Below, one piece after another: positions 1-13,900 of a stretch of DNA of 64,000 nucleotides (within the stretch, counting starts at the first letter, position 1; each line of letters starts with the position of its first letter). Source of the stretch: Schistocephalus solidus (Eukaryota; Platyhelminthes; Cestoda; Diphyllobothriidea; Diphyllobothriidae). The stretch covers positions 88,005 through 152,004 of the forward strand of contig WEDG01000393.1 in assembly GCA_017591395.1 (NCBI GenBank), written 5' to 3'. The translations under genes and the position numbers were made by a program. The notes under the pieces are model-generated. The model did not search any database. It had not been told where the DNA came from and saw nothing but the letters and a program-made list of their open reading frames with translations.

Positions 1-3000
1 AGTTACTAGGCCATTTCGATTTACCTTCGGGGTCAGTCTTAGATCACAAATGAGATTGTGAGCAGGGATGAGCGTGGGATGAAAAAGGTCTAAACTCCGA
101 CCCAGGTTCATGGACGTTGAAAGGCATGCATGTATGATCGAGTACCCCCTAGTTTCTTGAACTTACCTAGAAAGAACGCCAACTGTACTTGATCTTTTCC
201 ATCATTTTATGCGGGACAGAACAGTGCTTTGCCGAATGCTGAATAGAAGTTAAAGGCCTTAGCTTAGAAAGATATGCAGAGATGTTTCGAACAGTGAAGA
301 ACGCGTTGGGACAAGGGCACATCCTCTAAGGGAAAGTGATTTAAGGAGACTTAGATTTTAAGGTGTTACCTTAAAAATATAAATATCCAAATAGATGATA
401 CTCGCCTTTTGGGTACCTACTAGAATCAATATTCCCATTTTCCAAAAAGTTAAATATCTGCCCCACCCTCACTATTAACAAACGAGCGCCATATCGTGGC
501 GAATGTCTTACAAGCCACCTTTCCTGACCACCGGGAGAGCAGGGCTCGGTTGGGTGAATGACGCCTAACCCGTTTTTCGGTCAAAATCAAAATTAGTTCA
601 ACTGACTTATGAACCTGATATCGTCGCTGGCAAGATTTTTTTAGCGAGACCGCTCGGTTAGTGTTCAGGTAAGGGTTAGGATTAGGGTTGAGCTTTGATT
701 AGGGTTACGGTAAGGGGTTAAGTTGAGGCTTAGGGTTGAGGGTTGACAGTGACATCCTTAAGCCAGAAGTGGGGTGCTTTCTTCTGCCTTTTTAAACCGT
801 GGGAAAGGTTCAGTTTCTCTGCTACATATCCAGCTGTTCCTGTCTATGGTGTCATTGACGCTGATAGCCTCAAATTAACTTAAACCCCCACGAACTCATC
901 CTGATAGCTATAAAGGATACTGCTCAAACAGATATTACCGATACTGAAAATACCGGAAGCTCAAGCAATCAATAATTTGAATAATTTCACACCACTTACA
1001 GTTAGAATTATGACTAGATAATATATACCTTTTCTGGAAGTTTGCGGTAGGCTCCCTATATTGCCGAGGGTCTTCCCGTTCTCGTGTCTTGCGATTTTTT
1101 AAAAACTGCCTCATCCGTTTGCCAGCGTCTTTCTTCTGCCAGCATTCGTTATGCATCTTAGATTGAAACCTGCGCTGCGCTAGACAACGAGCGTTTAAGT
1201 CAATTTGCTTACAAGCGCTCCTGCAATATTGCCGTCAACTCGGAGTTTTCGGCCAACTCTGAATGGTACTTTCCAATGACATCGGCACCTGGGGTTAGAG
1301 TATTGCTGACTGGCGGCTCTAAATAAGTCTGTGATAGTTTCTTGTTTTTGAGAGAGTTTCGAGCAACCAGGCAAAAACAGAAAGAACACGTTTCTCCGAG
1401 GCAGTCTGGTTAAAAATACACAATATTCAGGTGACTCTGAGTCCCCTTATATATTTTGATGGGGGCGCAACATTGGTCATAAAAGATGAAAATTTTGCTT
1501 CAGATGAACTAACTAGAATATCCTGGCAATTTGCATGCCACTGGTAACAGAATCCATTGATCAGTACTCTGTGCGCATCTCTTTAGGAGTCGGCAACGGT
1601 GGTTTATGTAAGTCCCCTTAGCTACCTCTAACCACAGGGCCGGGTAAAACGGGAATAGTAGTAATAGGGGTTTTACGGGTGGGAACTCACAACAGACCCG
1701 CAGGGAAATGTGCGCAAGAAAACATAATAAAGAAATTTCCGCCATATTTATTCTCCTTGGCCTATACATAGGAAAGAAATTGAGCGTACTACTATAAAAA
1801 TAAATGAAAAAGCAACTCTTAATAAATAAATGGCAGTTGTATAACAAACCTCATAGTAAAACAACCTTGTGCATATATTCATTTGAATTTATTCATTAAT
1901 ACAGAAAGGGTTACTTTCGGTAGCCACACCTTTTAAAACACATATAGCAGTTAGCTGCGTATATGAAAACCAGGTGGCTTACAAAACCTACATTTAGCGA
2001 GAATTACAATTTAAATGATAGCAGATTGGATGCTCGATCAACTTCAAAGCGATTGCAAAGGCTTGCGCTATGTTCAGGCCCGTTTCACATGCTTCTGTTG
2101 TCAATTTTTCATTTTGCAGCTCTTTTGTTAATAAATAACCTGGCTCGCAAATAGTTGGTTCTTCTAAAATATTGACTAAACTGGACTTATATAGATACTT
2201 TTGTCGGAAAGGGCATTCTGTAAACGTAGACTCGGTCTGTTTCGATCACCTCTGGTTTACTTGTCAAAAAGAGTTCTTCGTTTTTTGGTTTCATTAGGTA
2301 GTAACGTTTTTAAATGCAGTACTTAGTATAGACATAAACCGGTGCAAACCACCTATGTTTAAATATCTGACGGGTGTACATTAAAGTCCTTTAGTCACGG
2401 AAACTCATAACTCGAGTGATGCGCCATTTCCGTTGCCTTAGCAGCATTATAAATTGTTCCCTTTCGCATCAGAGAAGTCCTTAGCAGCCTCGCCACTTTG
2501 AATTGAAGCCGTTAACAGAGCCTCTCTAGACCAGTAAATGAGTCTAAGCTCGAATGCTCAAACGTTCACAAGGTTGACTTATTTTTTGGTTTTTTAATCA
2601 AACTCGACACGTATGCCAAGGGAGTATTTGAAAACCTGCCGCATAAAAATTCGTGCTGTGGAATCCGTAATATAAATTGTAAAAAGCAATTGAGCGCTTA
2701 AATAAGCGTTGAGTAGGATATGGTTTACATATTTTGCTGTTAAATTTTGTGCCACTAAACTATTGTAGCATATAAACAATTATTATTTAATGTTTTGCCG
2801 CACGTTTTAAAGTCTCATGAAGTGCTCCTCTATCCTGCGTGGGGCCGCCACAATGGAGTAGGTAATCAGAAAATAGGCACTTAGGCATCTAGTTCCTGAT
2901 CCGATCGTATGAGCTCAAGGGGCCCGGTGTGGAAACGAAGAGGGTGTGTGGATACTCGGTTACTGAGCATAAACAAAAAGACAATTAATGGTGTCATCTT

Positions 3001-5040
3001 CCCACATCCCACGGTAAATACTCGCACCCGGGTAGACCCTGAGATAAATTTCCTGGTGGCTTGACGTGTGTCGACGAGCCGTGAAACAGCGTCAAATTAC
3101 GGCTCATGGGTTTACGGCGTGCTGTGGGCGGACCTATGTTGTAGTTGTAGGGTCACTCTACGTTCATTGATGCGTCTTGATCACCATGACAAAGCCATAC
3201 ACTAACGAGTATATTCTGCCGCCCATCCACTGTCGGCAAGAACCATGCACGAAGCTTTACCGTAGGTGACACCAAATAAGCCTGGTAGTATAGGCGGAAC
3301 TATGGTAGTAAGCAGGACACTGACAGCGTCCACCCAACGTATCGATGGACGTTTGGGCATCCTCTAACAGACCAGGGCATTGTAGAGAGTTTTTTGAATG
3401 ACGTAAACACTTTTCGCGCGGATCTGGGATGGTGGTGGTGCAACTGCATGTTGGTAAAAAGAGTCGGTGCCCTTGCTTCTCAGCTGCCGACTCCTCTCCC
3501 GCATCTCGCTTCCTTCAATCTACGTCTATGAGGTCAATTCGTAATCTAATATTTCCTGGTCGTCATCTCTGAAAAGTCACCCAATTTGTTGCTTCCAGTT
3601 GAAAACGAGTTTAAAGTTTTTCGTTCAATGGTTCACAAGTTTCAGCGCCTACAGTTAGTCTCTCGAAAATGAAATAGATTCCTTTTGAATGAAGTTGTAG
3701 GTACTCGGTTTACTAACAAACAAACAGGAGCCTTTTTGGAAATATACCCAGACGAAACGCTTTCCTTGATGAGCGGGTTGCTTCTAGTAAAATGACTGTG
3801 CTTCCTGTAATCTTGCTCTTTCACTTTTTATTGCAGCCGCATTAGCGTTCTTGAAAACAATACTTCGAAAAACTTTTTCAGTAATAAAAAGTGTTTTTGA
3901 AAAAAACGGATACAATTTCGTGTTTGATGGGGGTTGACCGAAAGTCCAAAGCTGTTGTTCATTGATTTTGTCCATGTAGCTTGTTACATATGGCTAGGAA
4001 ATGTCCTAAATTCGGCCAGTTTGCATAGGAGAGGCATCCATTTTTCAAGGCCGAATGTTTGAAAGTTTGCAATGAATGCAGTTAAAAGAGATGTGGTTCG
4101 CAAACTCCCTTTTTGCTTCTTGGACAAGGTAATGGGATGAAAATATCCATCATACGCAGTTCACAACCATTCAAAACAGCGAAAAGATTGATGGGTACGA
4201 TTATCTTGAAACTGCAACAAATCGATCAAGAGTGAAGTCGTAGAAAAAAAGCGTGTCTCAGCACTCGCATCAGGAGCCAACAGCCAATCACGGTAAGATC
4301 CTAAGCGCTTACGGCTCTGAACTCCCTTTACCGTAGAATTTTACCCGACAGGATTTTTTAATGCGCTTTCAGCGGCACTGAGGATTGGTTATCGTTCACT
4401 CAACTTTCATTAAGATGTCTTGGACACGAGGAGGCATACGGTAAATGGCTCATGCCAGGAAATGTTAACCGGAATTCTGAAATAATGTTTTTTTTTTATT
4501 AGAAAGTATTGTTTGGGTTGTTTTTAATACTGCTTATCGTGCGGGTCATCGGTCACGAAGGAATTCTCGCCTATGTATGAGTGTCTTTCCGCTCATTTTC
4601 ATAAAACACGACATCAGTTGGAACGTTACTACCGACGAGGTCCACCATGTGTTCTAGAGCATGGTGACGCATGGACAGTGACTTGCGCGTGGATTAGTTT
4701 AAAGTGATAGCAGACTTGCGCTGCAGTTACTGCGCTCACCAATCTGGGTTTGGTGTCCAGACAAGAGCCTTCATATTCCCTCATAAAAAACACATGGTAA
4801 GAAAATACCTAATTAGGTTTTTATTATTTTTGCCATTTGGTTTCTGATACCCTCATAATTTCAAATACATTTTTATCAAACATTTACTAATATATTCTTG
4901 GGTAGAAAGTTATGTCTCCCAGCATACTTAAGGGAAGATTATCCTTCCGTCTTCAAATATTTTTTCTGTTCCCGAACAACTTTTAAGCCCAACCTGCGGT
5001 TGCACTCATGCATTGTGTCGAAAATTATGGTAAAGTGTTC
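1..5040. other. Non-coding stretch, no gene recognised
   Basis: Stops are frequent in all frames and the short open frames (at most 112 codons) lack family motifs or paired splice signals. The recognisable contents are a TTAGGG-like tract near 669-749 and a 19-bp motif at 3409-3427 shared with 52461-52479. A single T run lies near 4490. The remainder looks like unconstrained AT-rich intergenic or intronic DNA. Confidence 0.6.
669..749 (+). repeat. Degenerate TTAGGG-like tract
   Basis: The tract has repeated TTAGGG, TAGGGTT and GGGTTGAG words with variable spacing, G-rich on the plus strand. TTAGGG is the flatworm telomere repeat, so this is an interstitial, decayed telomere-like or simple-satellite tract. 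It is too irregular to be an active chromosome end. Confidence 0.6.
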
Positions 5041-5245
5041 GTATCAATGACCGAAGATCCGGGTTCGAATACTAGGTGCTTCCCACTTGGGATTCAGTAT
5101 GGCTGACTTCTTATGACTAATAAGCCAGAAATGGTCAGTCTGACATCACGTGTGTTTGGTGGTACCTAATTGCCTACATATGCCACTATCCGCTATGCCA
5201 ATAACTTAAGAACTCCAGATTGAGCCCCGAGGCACAACGGAGCAA
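5040..5245 (-). repeat. SINE-like dispersed repeat, copy 1
   Basis: Read on the minus strand, this matches two plus-strand copies at 33757-33975 and 34002-34110. Shared words include CCGTTGTGCC followed by GGGGCTC, ATTTCTGGCTTATTAG, and a tail with GGTCATTGAT and CGAAC. The plus strand contains GGGTTCGAATAC, which resembles a tRNA/Pol III B box, so a tRNA-derived SINE is possible. I see no convincing A box or poly-A tail. Confidence 0.55.
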
Positions 5246-5739
5246 GCTTGTCTCGTGATCTGAGCGATGAGCACCTTGGGTAAAGCTTATTCACATTTTT
5301 GAAAGGCTACGTCCAGAATGCGTCATTTCGATAGATTTTGCTCACCAACTTTTGGGAAGAGAACTTCAAACCTGCTATATGCGCACTTTGAAACACATTT
5401 CTATTTAAAATGAAACGTACCACCAACGTTTGAGCATTCCCTTCGACCAATATCCAATGGTAAAAAACGACTGAAGATCACTGAAAAGTGGGTGAAGTTT
5501 TCGAAACCAAAACACTCGAAATCACAGTTGAGGCATTCTTGAAGCTGTAGTTGTGCTTTCTCTCTCTCTCGTCAAGGAATGGAAAACGGCAGGCAAACTG
5601 GAAAGGAAGGTGGCAGAAAGGTGTTCATGTACATACACCAATTCATGGGTGGTGAGGGTACCTCGGAATGTTTCCCCTTAGAAGGTACGATGTGCAACTG
5701 GGCGGGCGGGGGAGGATCGAAAGTTTAAGATTTGCGGGC

Positions 5740-6805
5740 TTACATATAGGCAGACAATTTGCAGAAACGTGAACCTCTGAAGGCAGTAGGAACCAGCTCC
5801 AGGTAGTGACCTAGTTTCACGTTGTGGTTTATAACTGTGAAGGCTCCATTGCTTCCACTTCCATTAAGAAATCCGGCGTTTCTTTTGGGTCCACTTTTGT
5901 TGACACCTTCTGGTTCTGAACTGGTAGCTCGGTTTTCGACGGACGTGTTGATGTCAACCCCGAGTTTTGAGTCAGAAGTGACTGTGAGTGAGGGTTCGTT
6001 GATTTCGTTGATGCTTCCAAATTGAAGTGAACCCTCTCCAAAGTTGGCCCAATTCTCTGTGAATTCAGCAGTCTTGGACTGACCCCAGTAGTCGGATTTA
6101 TTGAAGTCTTCAACAAAAATAATACCGGGAGTCCCTTGCTCTTCCGAAAATCCAGTGTCAAAGTTAGCCCAATTTTCTGAATCCGCCTGTTGAAATGCGG
6201 GTGGCAGATTTTGATTAGCGAGAAGGTCCGTAGGGAGGGATGGTAATTTATCAGATGTCACCGAATGATGGTAGTCCTCAACTTTGTTTAAATTTTCAGG
6301 AAATTTCTCTTCCTCAAGCCCAGGCTCCTTTTCAGCCTGGTTGGCGTTCAAGAGGCTTACGAGGGCTTCCTCGCGTGACTTCCCTTCTTTAGTTTGCTTC
6401 TCCTGGCTGTCGAAGTCCGCTTTGAAAGTGGCCCAATTTTCGTCCTCCGACGAGTTCTGTTGTAGTTCCTCTAGCTTAAGGGTCTGGAGTTTTGAGTTAC
6501 TGTCCTGAACGGTGGCTTCCACGCGCGCCTGGAATTCCTCCCAGTCGGAAATATAAGACGGCTGTTTTTCAGTCTTTGTGGTTTCCCTTACCACCACTCT
6601 AGGGTGTTTCTTCTGGTCAGCAGTCGAATCACTACCACCTTTTAGGATGCGTTCAAGTTCTGCTTCCGCCTTGCGTTGTAGCCGGTCCTTGCGTTTTTCT
6701 CCGCTTACGATGTGCTGCAACGCCTTTTTGGGATTTGGCACGATATGCCTCTTCTCAAAGTGGCTTTTGAAAGGGAAGTTGGGATCCGGATCGGAGGAAG
6801 TGGTC
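5740..6805 (-). CDS. Exon of WxxF-rich, possibly endocytic adaptor-like protein
   Basis: This is a long open exon (about 355 codons) that starts after a strong splice acceptor: a T-rich tract ending in TTTTTTTAG, with exon base 6805. Its N-terminal part is basic and predicted helical (NPKKALQHIVSGEKRK onward). It then has spaced acidic-aromatic repeats: DWEEF, ENWATFKADF, ENWANFDTGF and ENWANFGEG. WxxF motifs of this type bind the AP-2 alpha-ear in endocytic proteins such as stonin-2, which is known biology. Assignment to that class here is inference and I recognise no folded domain. The frame ends at TAA (5742-5740), but that TAA overlaps a good donor (AT|GTAAGC at 5743), so translation may continue in a further exon. 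Phase matches the candidate exon at 19284-19164. No ATG opens the frame, so it is internal or terminal. Confidence 0.55.
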
Positions 6806-9800
6806 CTAAAAAAATCAAAAGAGTAAATATTTCAATCAACACAATAAAAAATACGTAAATGATCTCCTATTTGGACTTAAAGGCACTGTCATCCGAGCAT
6901 TTACCCAGGAGCTTTCGGTTAAGAAGCCCTCAGATAAGTAGAACTGTCCTATGTTTCGGTCTGTTTTGAATGGTAGATGTAGATAATATACATATTCTGA
7001 ACTTCCTTAATTTATTTGGACCATCAATTTTTCTAATTCGGAGAACTCTTGTGGAGTTCCATAGATGAAATTCGGGAAACGGGGCTAGATGCATCACGTG
7101 TAATTTTGAAAAACGGCAAGACCGGCTGCTGGCTGTGAGTCCGGTCAATTTTTGTAATTGGCATAGCCTCAAGGTCACCCTGGTTGATTAGCCAACATAC
7201 ACCATGAGCGAGCGTGCAAACGCCGAGACAGAGAGTGCGGTGGATAGCGTAGCGACGAGCATTTGCTAGGACAATAAAACATGCGCTTTGGATGACTTAT
7301 TGCAGCTCCGTATTGTTATCAGATTGCTGTGGCCCAACATGCCCCAACTATCCAGAATGCACGTTATTTCGGGTTGATGCAGGCGAATAATTCAGTATCC
7401 AGAGCTCGTCATCAATCCACTCTAATACCAAGGAGCGCTTTGATCTCCCTTCAGAATCATTTCGGCCGAGAAATTCTGTTTTTATTAGAAGTTCTATGTG
7501 TTTTGAATAGCTGAGTGTCGGCCTGGAACGAGCTTAAAAATTCAAAACTCACGCATTTTGTTTAAAGTTAATGCGATTCGGACGTATGGGAAAACTTTAA
7601 ATGTAAGTAAACGTAGACAATTTAGAAGGCTCTAAATAATTTTTTTTAAATATCCAAAAAGAAACACAAGCTGACCACTAGTTTCGGTTGGACGCTTATC
7701 AAGGTGGAACAAATGCATAGCTTATAAGTTATTGTGGCAAGAGATCGCTGTTGACTGTCCTTTTTGGTAACTAGTGTTCGTAGCTTTTCGCATTTAAAGC
7801 TCCAGACTTCTGACGACTGTGGATGGATTAGAAATGTTCTATCGAAAAGGTTGCTACCAGCAGAAATAAATCTGTGGTCGTCCGTTTGTGACTGAAGAGT
7901 AGTTTGTCACTTGAGAGTAATACTTCTTGGAATGTAAATGGGCATGTCAGTGGTTATCTAGAGTGCTTCATGAGTCTGCCTCTACCAACGTCCTTCCAAA
8001 GGCATCTCCAGCACCTTTTGGAAAGACACCTTATCACGAAACTGTCAACTTGGAAGGATGGGAAATTGACTGCTTGATGCCAAAAAAAGCCAGGAAAGCT
8101 ACGGAAATGCCTTTGATTTTTACTAGCAGATACCACAAATTTATTTCACTTAGGTCACTTGAATGTCAGCAACAGATACTTTTCTTATAAGGGGGTGACG
8201 ATTTTTATTTGTTGGCGTGTTAGAATAGTTTTAAACAATAGTGGTGTCCTTATACAGGAGATGTGCTATCACAGGAAATACTAATCGAAATCCGGAAAAT
8301 GTTTTTGTTTTGAAAATATTACTTAAGTAAGGTTCTTGTATTAATTGTCATGCAGTATAATTCCAAAACATTTCCACCACGTCAAGACGCTGGCATTTGG
8401 ACGAAACTCTCTCTGTCTGCTTACAGATGCCTACGTAAGTAGCATACAGTTTTATAATTTTTTGATGCTGTTATAATTGCGTACGAAAATAATCTTCCTT
8501 GTGCAGATTTTGTAGAAAAATGCATCTTCTTCAAATTTCACACTTGAAGAAAAGGTACATTTGATTTTAAAACATTTTTCACTATGACATTTCTTAAACC
8601 GTAAAAGTCTATTCATCAAGCATCTAACCTCTTTATTTATTAATGCTGCTTAGGAAGTATTCAACATGTTCCAAACTCCATCGCAAAAAATTATGGGAAA
8701 TATATAACCGATTCCTGATGGCGTAGAGAAATGCATGCTTTTTCTAAGACGGAATCTATACAGCGTGGAGGCTGGAGACCCTCAATGGAAGTGTAATGGC
8801 AGTTGGGGTTCAAAATAATTTGGCACTTGATAACGTTCTTCAATTGTGCATTTTGAAGACAGTGTGCCACAAAATGGGCACAGGAAACAATATTTTCGCG
8901 TGCGATTTTCATAAAATATGTTCGAATGTTCAAGGGTTTGCAGATCAATGGGTAAAAAAGGCATACTAAACATGTAGTCATTTTTGTGGTGTAGTTTTTG
9001 CAGGCGGTCGGAAGGAAAGTTGCTGAAAAGCCAGCATCCTGTCATGATTGAAATATCTTTGGATTATGTCACACGATAATCAAAATTATAAACATTCTTA
9101 AGTTATCTTCTTCAAATGAAAAGACATCTCAGAATTTTGATCAGCATTAATGAGATGACAAATATACTGTATGCAGCAACCTGAAGCACGCGCGAAATCT
9201 GATCAGAAATTCGCCAAAATTTGTAAATATGTTTCCAAAGCCGTAAAATACTACTTAGAATTGTAGCATTGGAGGGCAAAAAAACGAAATCCTAGGCCGT
9301 TTTGTGAACTTTGGCATACCTTTGTGCCAAGTTCACTCAAACTCAGTATCTAAAGAGCAATGCCACCTTGCAGCATTCACTTTTTCTATGAACTCAACTG
9401 TATTTCAAAAAAAGGGTTCATTAAATGCTCAATTTTTGCAGGAATTTGAGAACATTTCACGTTTTATTTTGCATAATGATAAGGATTAATGGATACCGTG
9501 GGTTAATTACAACGTATCACGCAAAAGTATAACGTCTTTTCTCTCTATCGGTTAAAATTAGCTTATCAGCCGGAAATGGCAGACATGCGTTTAGTGGAGG
9601 GCAATTCATGCTGCATTTGTATTGCAGACAGGAAAACGAAAATAACGTTCAAAAAAGTGTAGAATTCAATTTCATACAAAGCTTCTAGCATGAATTAAAA
9701 TTCGCATATTTGCGACAGAATTGTCAACTATTGACACTATGCAAAATGCATCCCAGAAGAAGGTTTGAAAAATCGTATGCGTTATCTGGGTTGGACACGG

Positions 9801-10786
9801 GTGGCTTTCCACCAGACTCCAGGAATTTTTTATTTCCGTCTCCAAACCCTAACACCATCCTCAACTCCAGCCCTAAATATTCGTGAACTTAACGCATGAC
9901 CAGTTGTAAAATTAGGAGGTTTCTTTTTCCGTGTTTCATCGTTTGCTGCTCCAGGCAGTCCAACGTGGTGCTGCAACTATTGCAACCATCATAGGGAAAT
10001 CTGCCCGACGTGCCGATTGTGTAACAGTGGATGCAACTTTCAGCCCCATCGCAAACTAGATAAAAGACGTGGTAGCCATTGAAAAACAAAGACGGGATTT
10101 TCGCTTCCAATTATAGCTTTATATTTAGCCGTACTATCTACGGTTTTTTGAATTCCTTAAAGGTTGTTGTTTTATGACCGTTGATCCACCCATCCCACAG
10201 TTCTCTTCGGCCTTCGCGGCATTTGAAGGCAAAGTAAGATCGTACTGTACGAAGAAATCTGCTTGGTTATTACCCAATCTGAACAGACACTTGGATTTAA
10301 TATACTTGTTGTCATGACATTTCTTGAAAACACATTTACTTCAGAATGTGCCTAAGTAATTCAAAGCCAACGTTTCTCCACCTTAGTTGTTTGCAGATGT
10401 TTAAAATAGTTTTAAAATTCTTACATGTGGTCTATTTTTTCAATGGATGATTTAATTTTGAAACACTGAGCTGTACTTATTTGTTATTTTTACGATTTTT
10501 TAACTCGTGCAATTTGGAAGAATTAACATGGTTGTTCCATGCTTATAAAGTCTGATAAGGCAAAGCTCAGGAGAAAATACAACGTTTATACGACTGAATA
10601 ATAGGACTAGTTTCTTTTTAAACAAGCATTGACTTGTAGTCACTAGCCCTTGAAACAATAAACACCTCACCTCAAAATCAGGTGAAGAACGCATAGACAG
10701 TAAAACTTTTTTTCTTCTCACAATTTTTCCAATGAATATGCTTCGTCAGAAAACCGAAAAATTGACTTATTTGATCTTTTTCGCAG
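6806..10786. other. Non-coding, intronic or intergenic
   Basis: No recognisable genes are present. Open frames at 7927-8190 (plus) and 8691-9045 (minus) have no motif I know. A small C-rich tract with two CCCTAA-type words lies at 9843-9877. If the minus-strand three-exon model is right, this is part of a 12-kb intron. Confidence 0.5.
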
Positions 10787-10936
10787 TGTACTTTGTTCGT
10801 GAGAACTCGGTTTCCGAGGGAGAGGAGCTTAACGGTGATCTAGCTGTGCTAGGGCTTTTAACATCACGCCATAACATGGTGCAGCCTGATAAAATGGCGT
10901 CTCCTATGTCTACTCAAATGAACTATCAACTTCTAG
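10787..10936 (+). CDS. Candidate internal exon of an unrecognised plus-strand gene
   Basis: The 150-nt open block is bounded by a pyrimidine-rich acceptor (TTGATCTTTTTCGCAG ending at 10786) and a near-consensus donor (CTAG|GTAAGA at 10937). It enters and leaves with one codon base carried across each junction. It encodes a soluble, charged peptide beginning YFVRENSVSEGEELNGDLAV. The two small blocks at 14485-14536 and 14583-14634 continue the frame exactly in phase. I do not recognise the protein. If real, it is a gene lying opposite and inside the long minus-strand intron. The support is splice-site quality plus phase only. Confidence 0.35.
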
Positions 10937-13900
10937 GTAAGATTCCAAAGTTGAAGCTAGTGGTACTATCATGAACTCTTTTGCATTGAGCTAAAATGTA
11001 TCGATAGTTCTACTAAAAACGTTGGCAATAAAGTTGGTAACCCTGTAATTCAGCACAAAGTCATGATGGTAATACATAGTACAGTACCAAACCATACTAT
11101 GGAGTAGTTGCACCTAGATCACAGTTCCGAATGTGACTGAAAATTCGTTCTAAGTAAGCCACCGCAGGTCCCTATAAGTAACTAGAAAGTGAAATAAACA
11201 ACTAGGTAACTCAATGATCCTTTCAGGAATGGGCAATGTAGGAAATTAACGTTCCCTGCCTTCTATAGTCTTGTTAGCCCAGTAGACTTTTGTACACTGG
11301 CATAGTGTCTAAAATAACTTTTCACTCCACTTTTGGTTTCAGAAATCCTCCGCATTAATGCAGCATGCATTCCCTAAAAAACTGATTCTTAATTGAAGTA
11401 AGCACAATGGTGAGCTGCCACCTCTTTTGGTAAAGCCAACTCTGTTGCATGTTTGACCTTTCTAGCCTAAATTAGAAATTCATTTTTAACCGAAAGCCTA
11501 GCAGCAATTAAATATGAGGAATACCATACGTCCAGTAACAACTCGCAAATGCAACAATTCGGCTGCTGCTCGTTTTCTCTACCGAAATAACACTAAATAA
11601 GGTAGTTGGCAAAACAAGATAAGGGCGAAAGCATTGACCAATATGCAGTTGCACAAATGGGCGAACAGCTAGGATGAGGGACCTAAATATGCCGTCCAAA
11701 AAAATCAAGGCACAGGTTAGGTACTTTTAGCTTTGGGTGTTCCACTTCGTTTCTTGGACTATTCTGCCTCATAGTCTCATGTATTCCCTGTCCAATATAT
11801 GTGAATACAGTAGCAGACCAGATTCATGAAACATGCCCAACTTCATGAAAAGCCTCTGCCAACTCGGAAAGCGACTCAAATTCCTCGGTTAAAGTATCAT
11901 ATTTATCATAAATACCTATAATTTGAATAAAGACACAAGAGAAATCCTACTGCCAATGTTACTTCGGTAAGAAATGTCGTTTTTAAGAAGATCGCAAATG
12001 CGGATTACAGGAATGTTTGTGTCAGATGAATAATCTTTGTTTAATGAATTACATAATATACACTGACGTATAAAAACCTTTTTATAGATAATCTGTAGGC
12101 CAAATGTCCTCTGATAATTTGTTTAACATGCAGTATGGAAGCTAGAAAACCGTTTTATTAAATTACGCTTTTGCGTCAAGGAGGTCAATAGTCATGCAAC
12201 TCAGAATAAAGTTAGTTTGACTTTTTATACGAATTCCGGACGCCAGAGAGAGAGAGAAAGTAAACTGCCGTCATAAATCGGTAACCGGAGACTGTATTGC
12301 CTCCAATTCGGTCTGTTTGACTTGCTGTTTAAGCACTTATCTTCAAAGTGTTTTTGTCAAAACAGTCTCGCCGCACCCATGTTCAGTGTTTACGGAGAGA
12401 CAATCGGCAAGACAAGTCTCGGCTTTTGTCTTTCTGCCCTTCCTTCTGTCTGCGGCTAAGTGTTCTTTGGCTGCTACTGCTCATCAAGAACCTTTTTTTT
12501 TCAATTTCGGATATTATCAGCAGAAAACCTGCCTTAAACACCACTTGATGGTGCTGGCGTGAATCTTTTGTCCGTAAGTCAGTCAACAGTCAGACATCCT
12601 TTAATGTTTCTGTCCAAAGCCTCCAAGTGTTTTTTTTTCAAAAAATGAGTTCGCCAAATCTTGTAAGCAAGCTGACGGTCACTTGTGCGTTGAAAAGATT
12701 CACCTGGCTTAAATGTACTCAGAGAGGGGCGTTTACATAGCTGGCGAGAAATCGTCCATGGTTAAATTCTTAGCGTGGAGGAATGTACGGTGTTTTTCAA
12801 ACTAAGTACTAGTTAACGAGAACATTTCAACTCCAATTATCATTCTACTATGGCCCCTCCTGCGTTAGATTTTGTCCAATATTTTTGTAGCCGGAAATTC
12901 GGAAATATCTTTCTTTCAGTACCTTTTGAACCGACCTTTTATAGGGCTCCGTTGGAAGTCCAAGTTCAATTATTTAAATCTCGTTTTCTATGTGGCTGCA
13001 AATGTCATTGCTAAAGGCGTCACTGCGAGTCATATTTTTGAAGTCCTTACCCTGCAGGATAGCCGAAGACGAGCATACAGACAGACATACGTATACACTT
13101 TATTAGTTGTATATCAGTTGGCGAAATAAACAATCGTCTTGCAGCTTCATGACAACTGTTAAGCGAAATGCATGTTTACAGAAGGTTAAGTTTTTGAGTT
13201 TTACGTATTGGCCTACGCCTTTATAATTCGTAATTTCTTGGCTTAAAATGTACAGCAATTGAAAGAAAGAATCCGATGAAAGAGTACTTAGCAATTATAG
13301 TGTATATAGTAAAACTTGCCAAAATTGTAAAATTTAAAATATTTGCGATTTTTAAATCCCAATCACGCTGCGGCTAATGCGCGGAGTGGGATTATTTCAT
13401 GATTATTGCACATAGATTAATCTTAATGCATGTTTACATATTATCGGTTTCCCATGGACAGATGGTGAGTATTAAGTGATTATGATACAGAAACTGACAA
13501 AATTCAATTCCTAGCATTTCGGCATTGAATCCAAACAACCCTATCTTTGATATTTAAGCTTAAGTTCGACGATTACTATGTCACGGTATATATCTAACAA
13601 AATTTCAAAAACTTAGGGACTGATTGGTTGCACATTTCTTATGAAAATCTGTCAAAATATCTATTTCTTATGTGTGCCTGGTGGATTCTAGATTGGTTGC
13701 TTAGGAAGTCGGCTTATTCACCTTAAGTAGGCTGGCCGACTAACTTGGACCAAATTACGCAACCCTTTGAAAAAAAACCAGTATGAAAATATACTAAGCT
13801 TCAGATTTCGATTATAAACGCCAGTGCGGTTAAGTTAAGGCCAAACCCATACTTTTCTAGCTCTATCTCATTAAGAGTGCTAAATTGGCGGAAAAAGGTT

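Noticed and set aside
8691..9045. Two overlapping minus-strand frames with Cys/His pairs (CPFCGTLSSKC)
   Set aside because: No zinc-finger spacing that repeats, no splice support, and the frames overlap each other.
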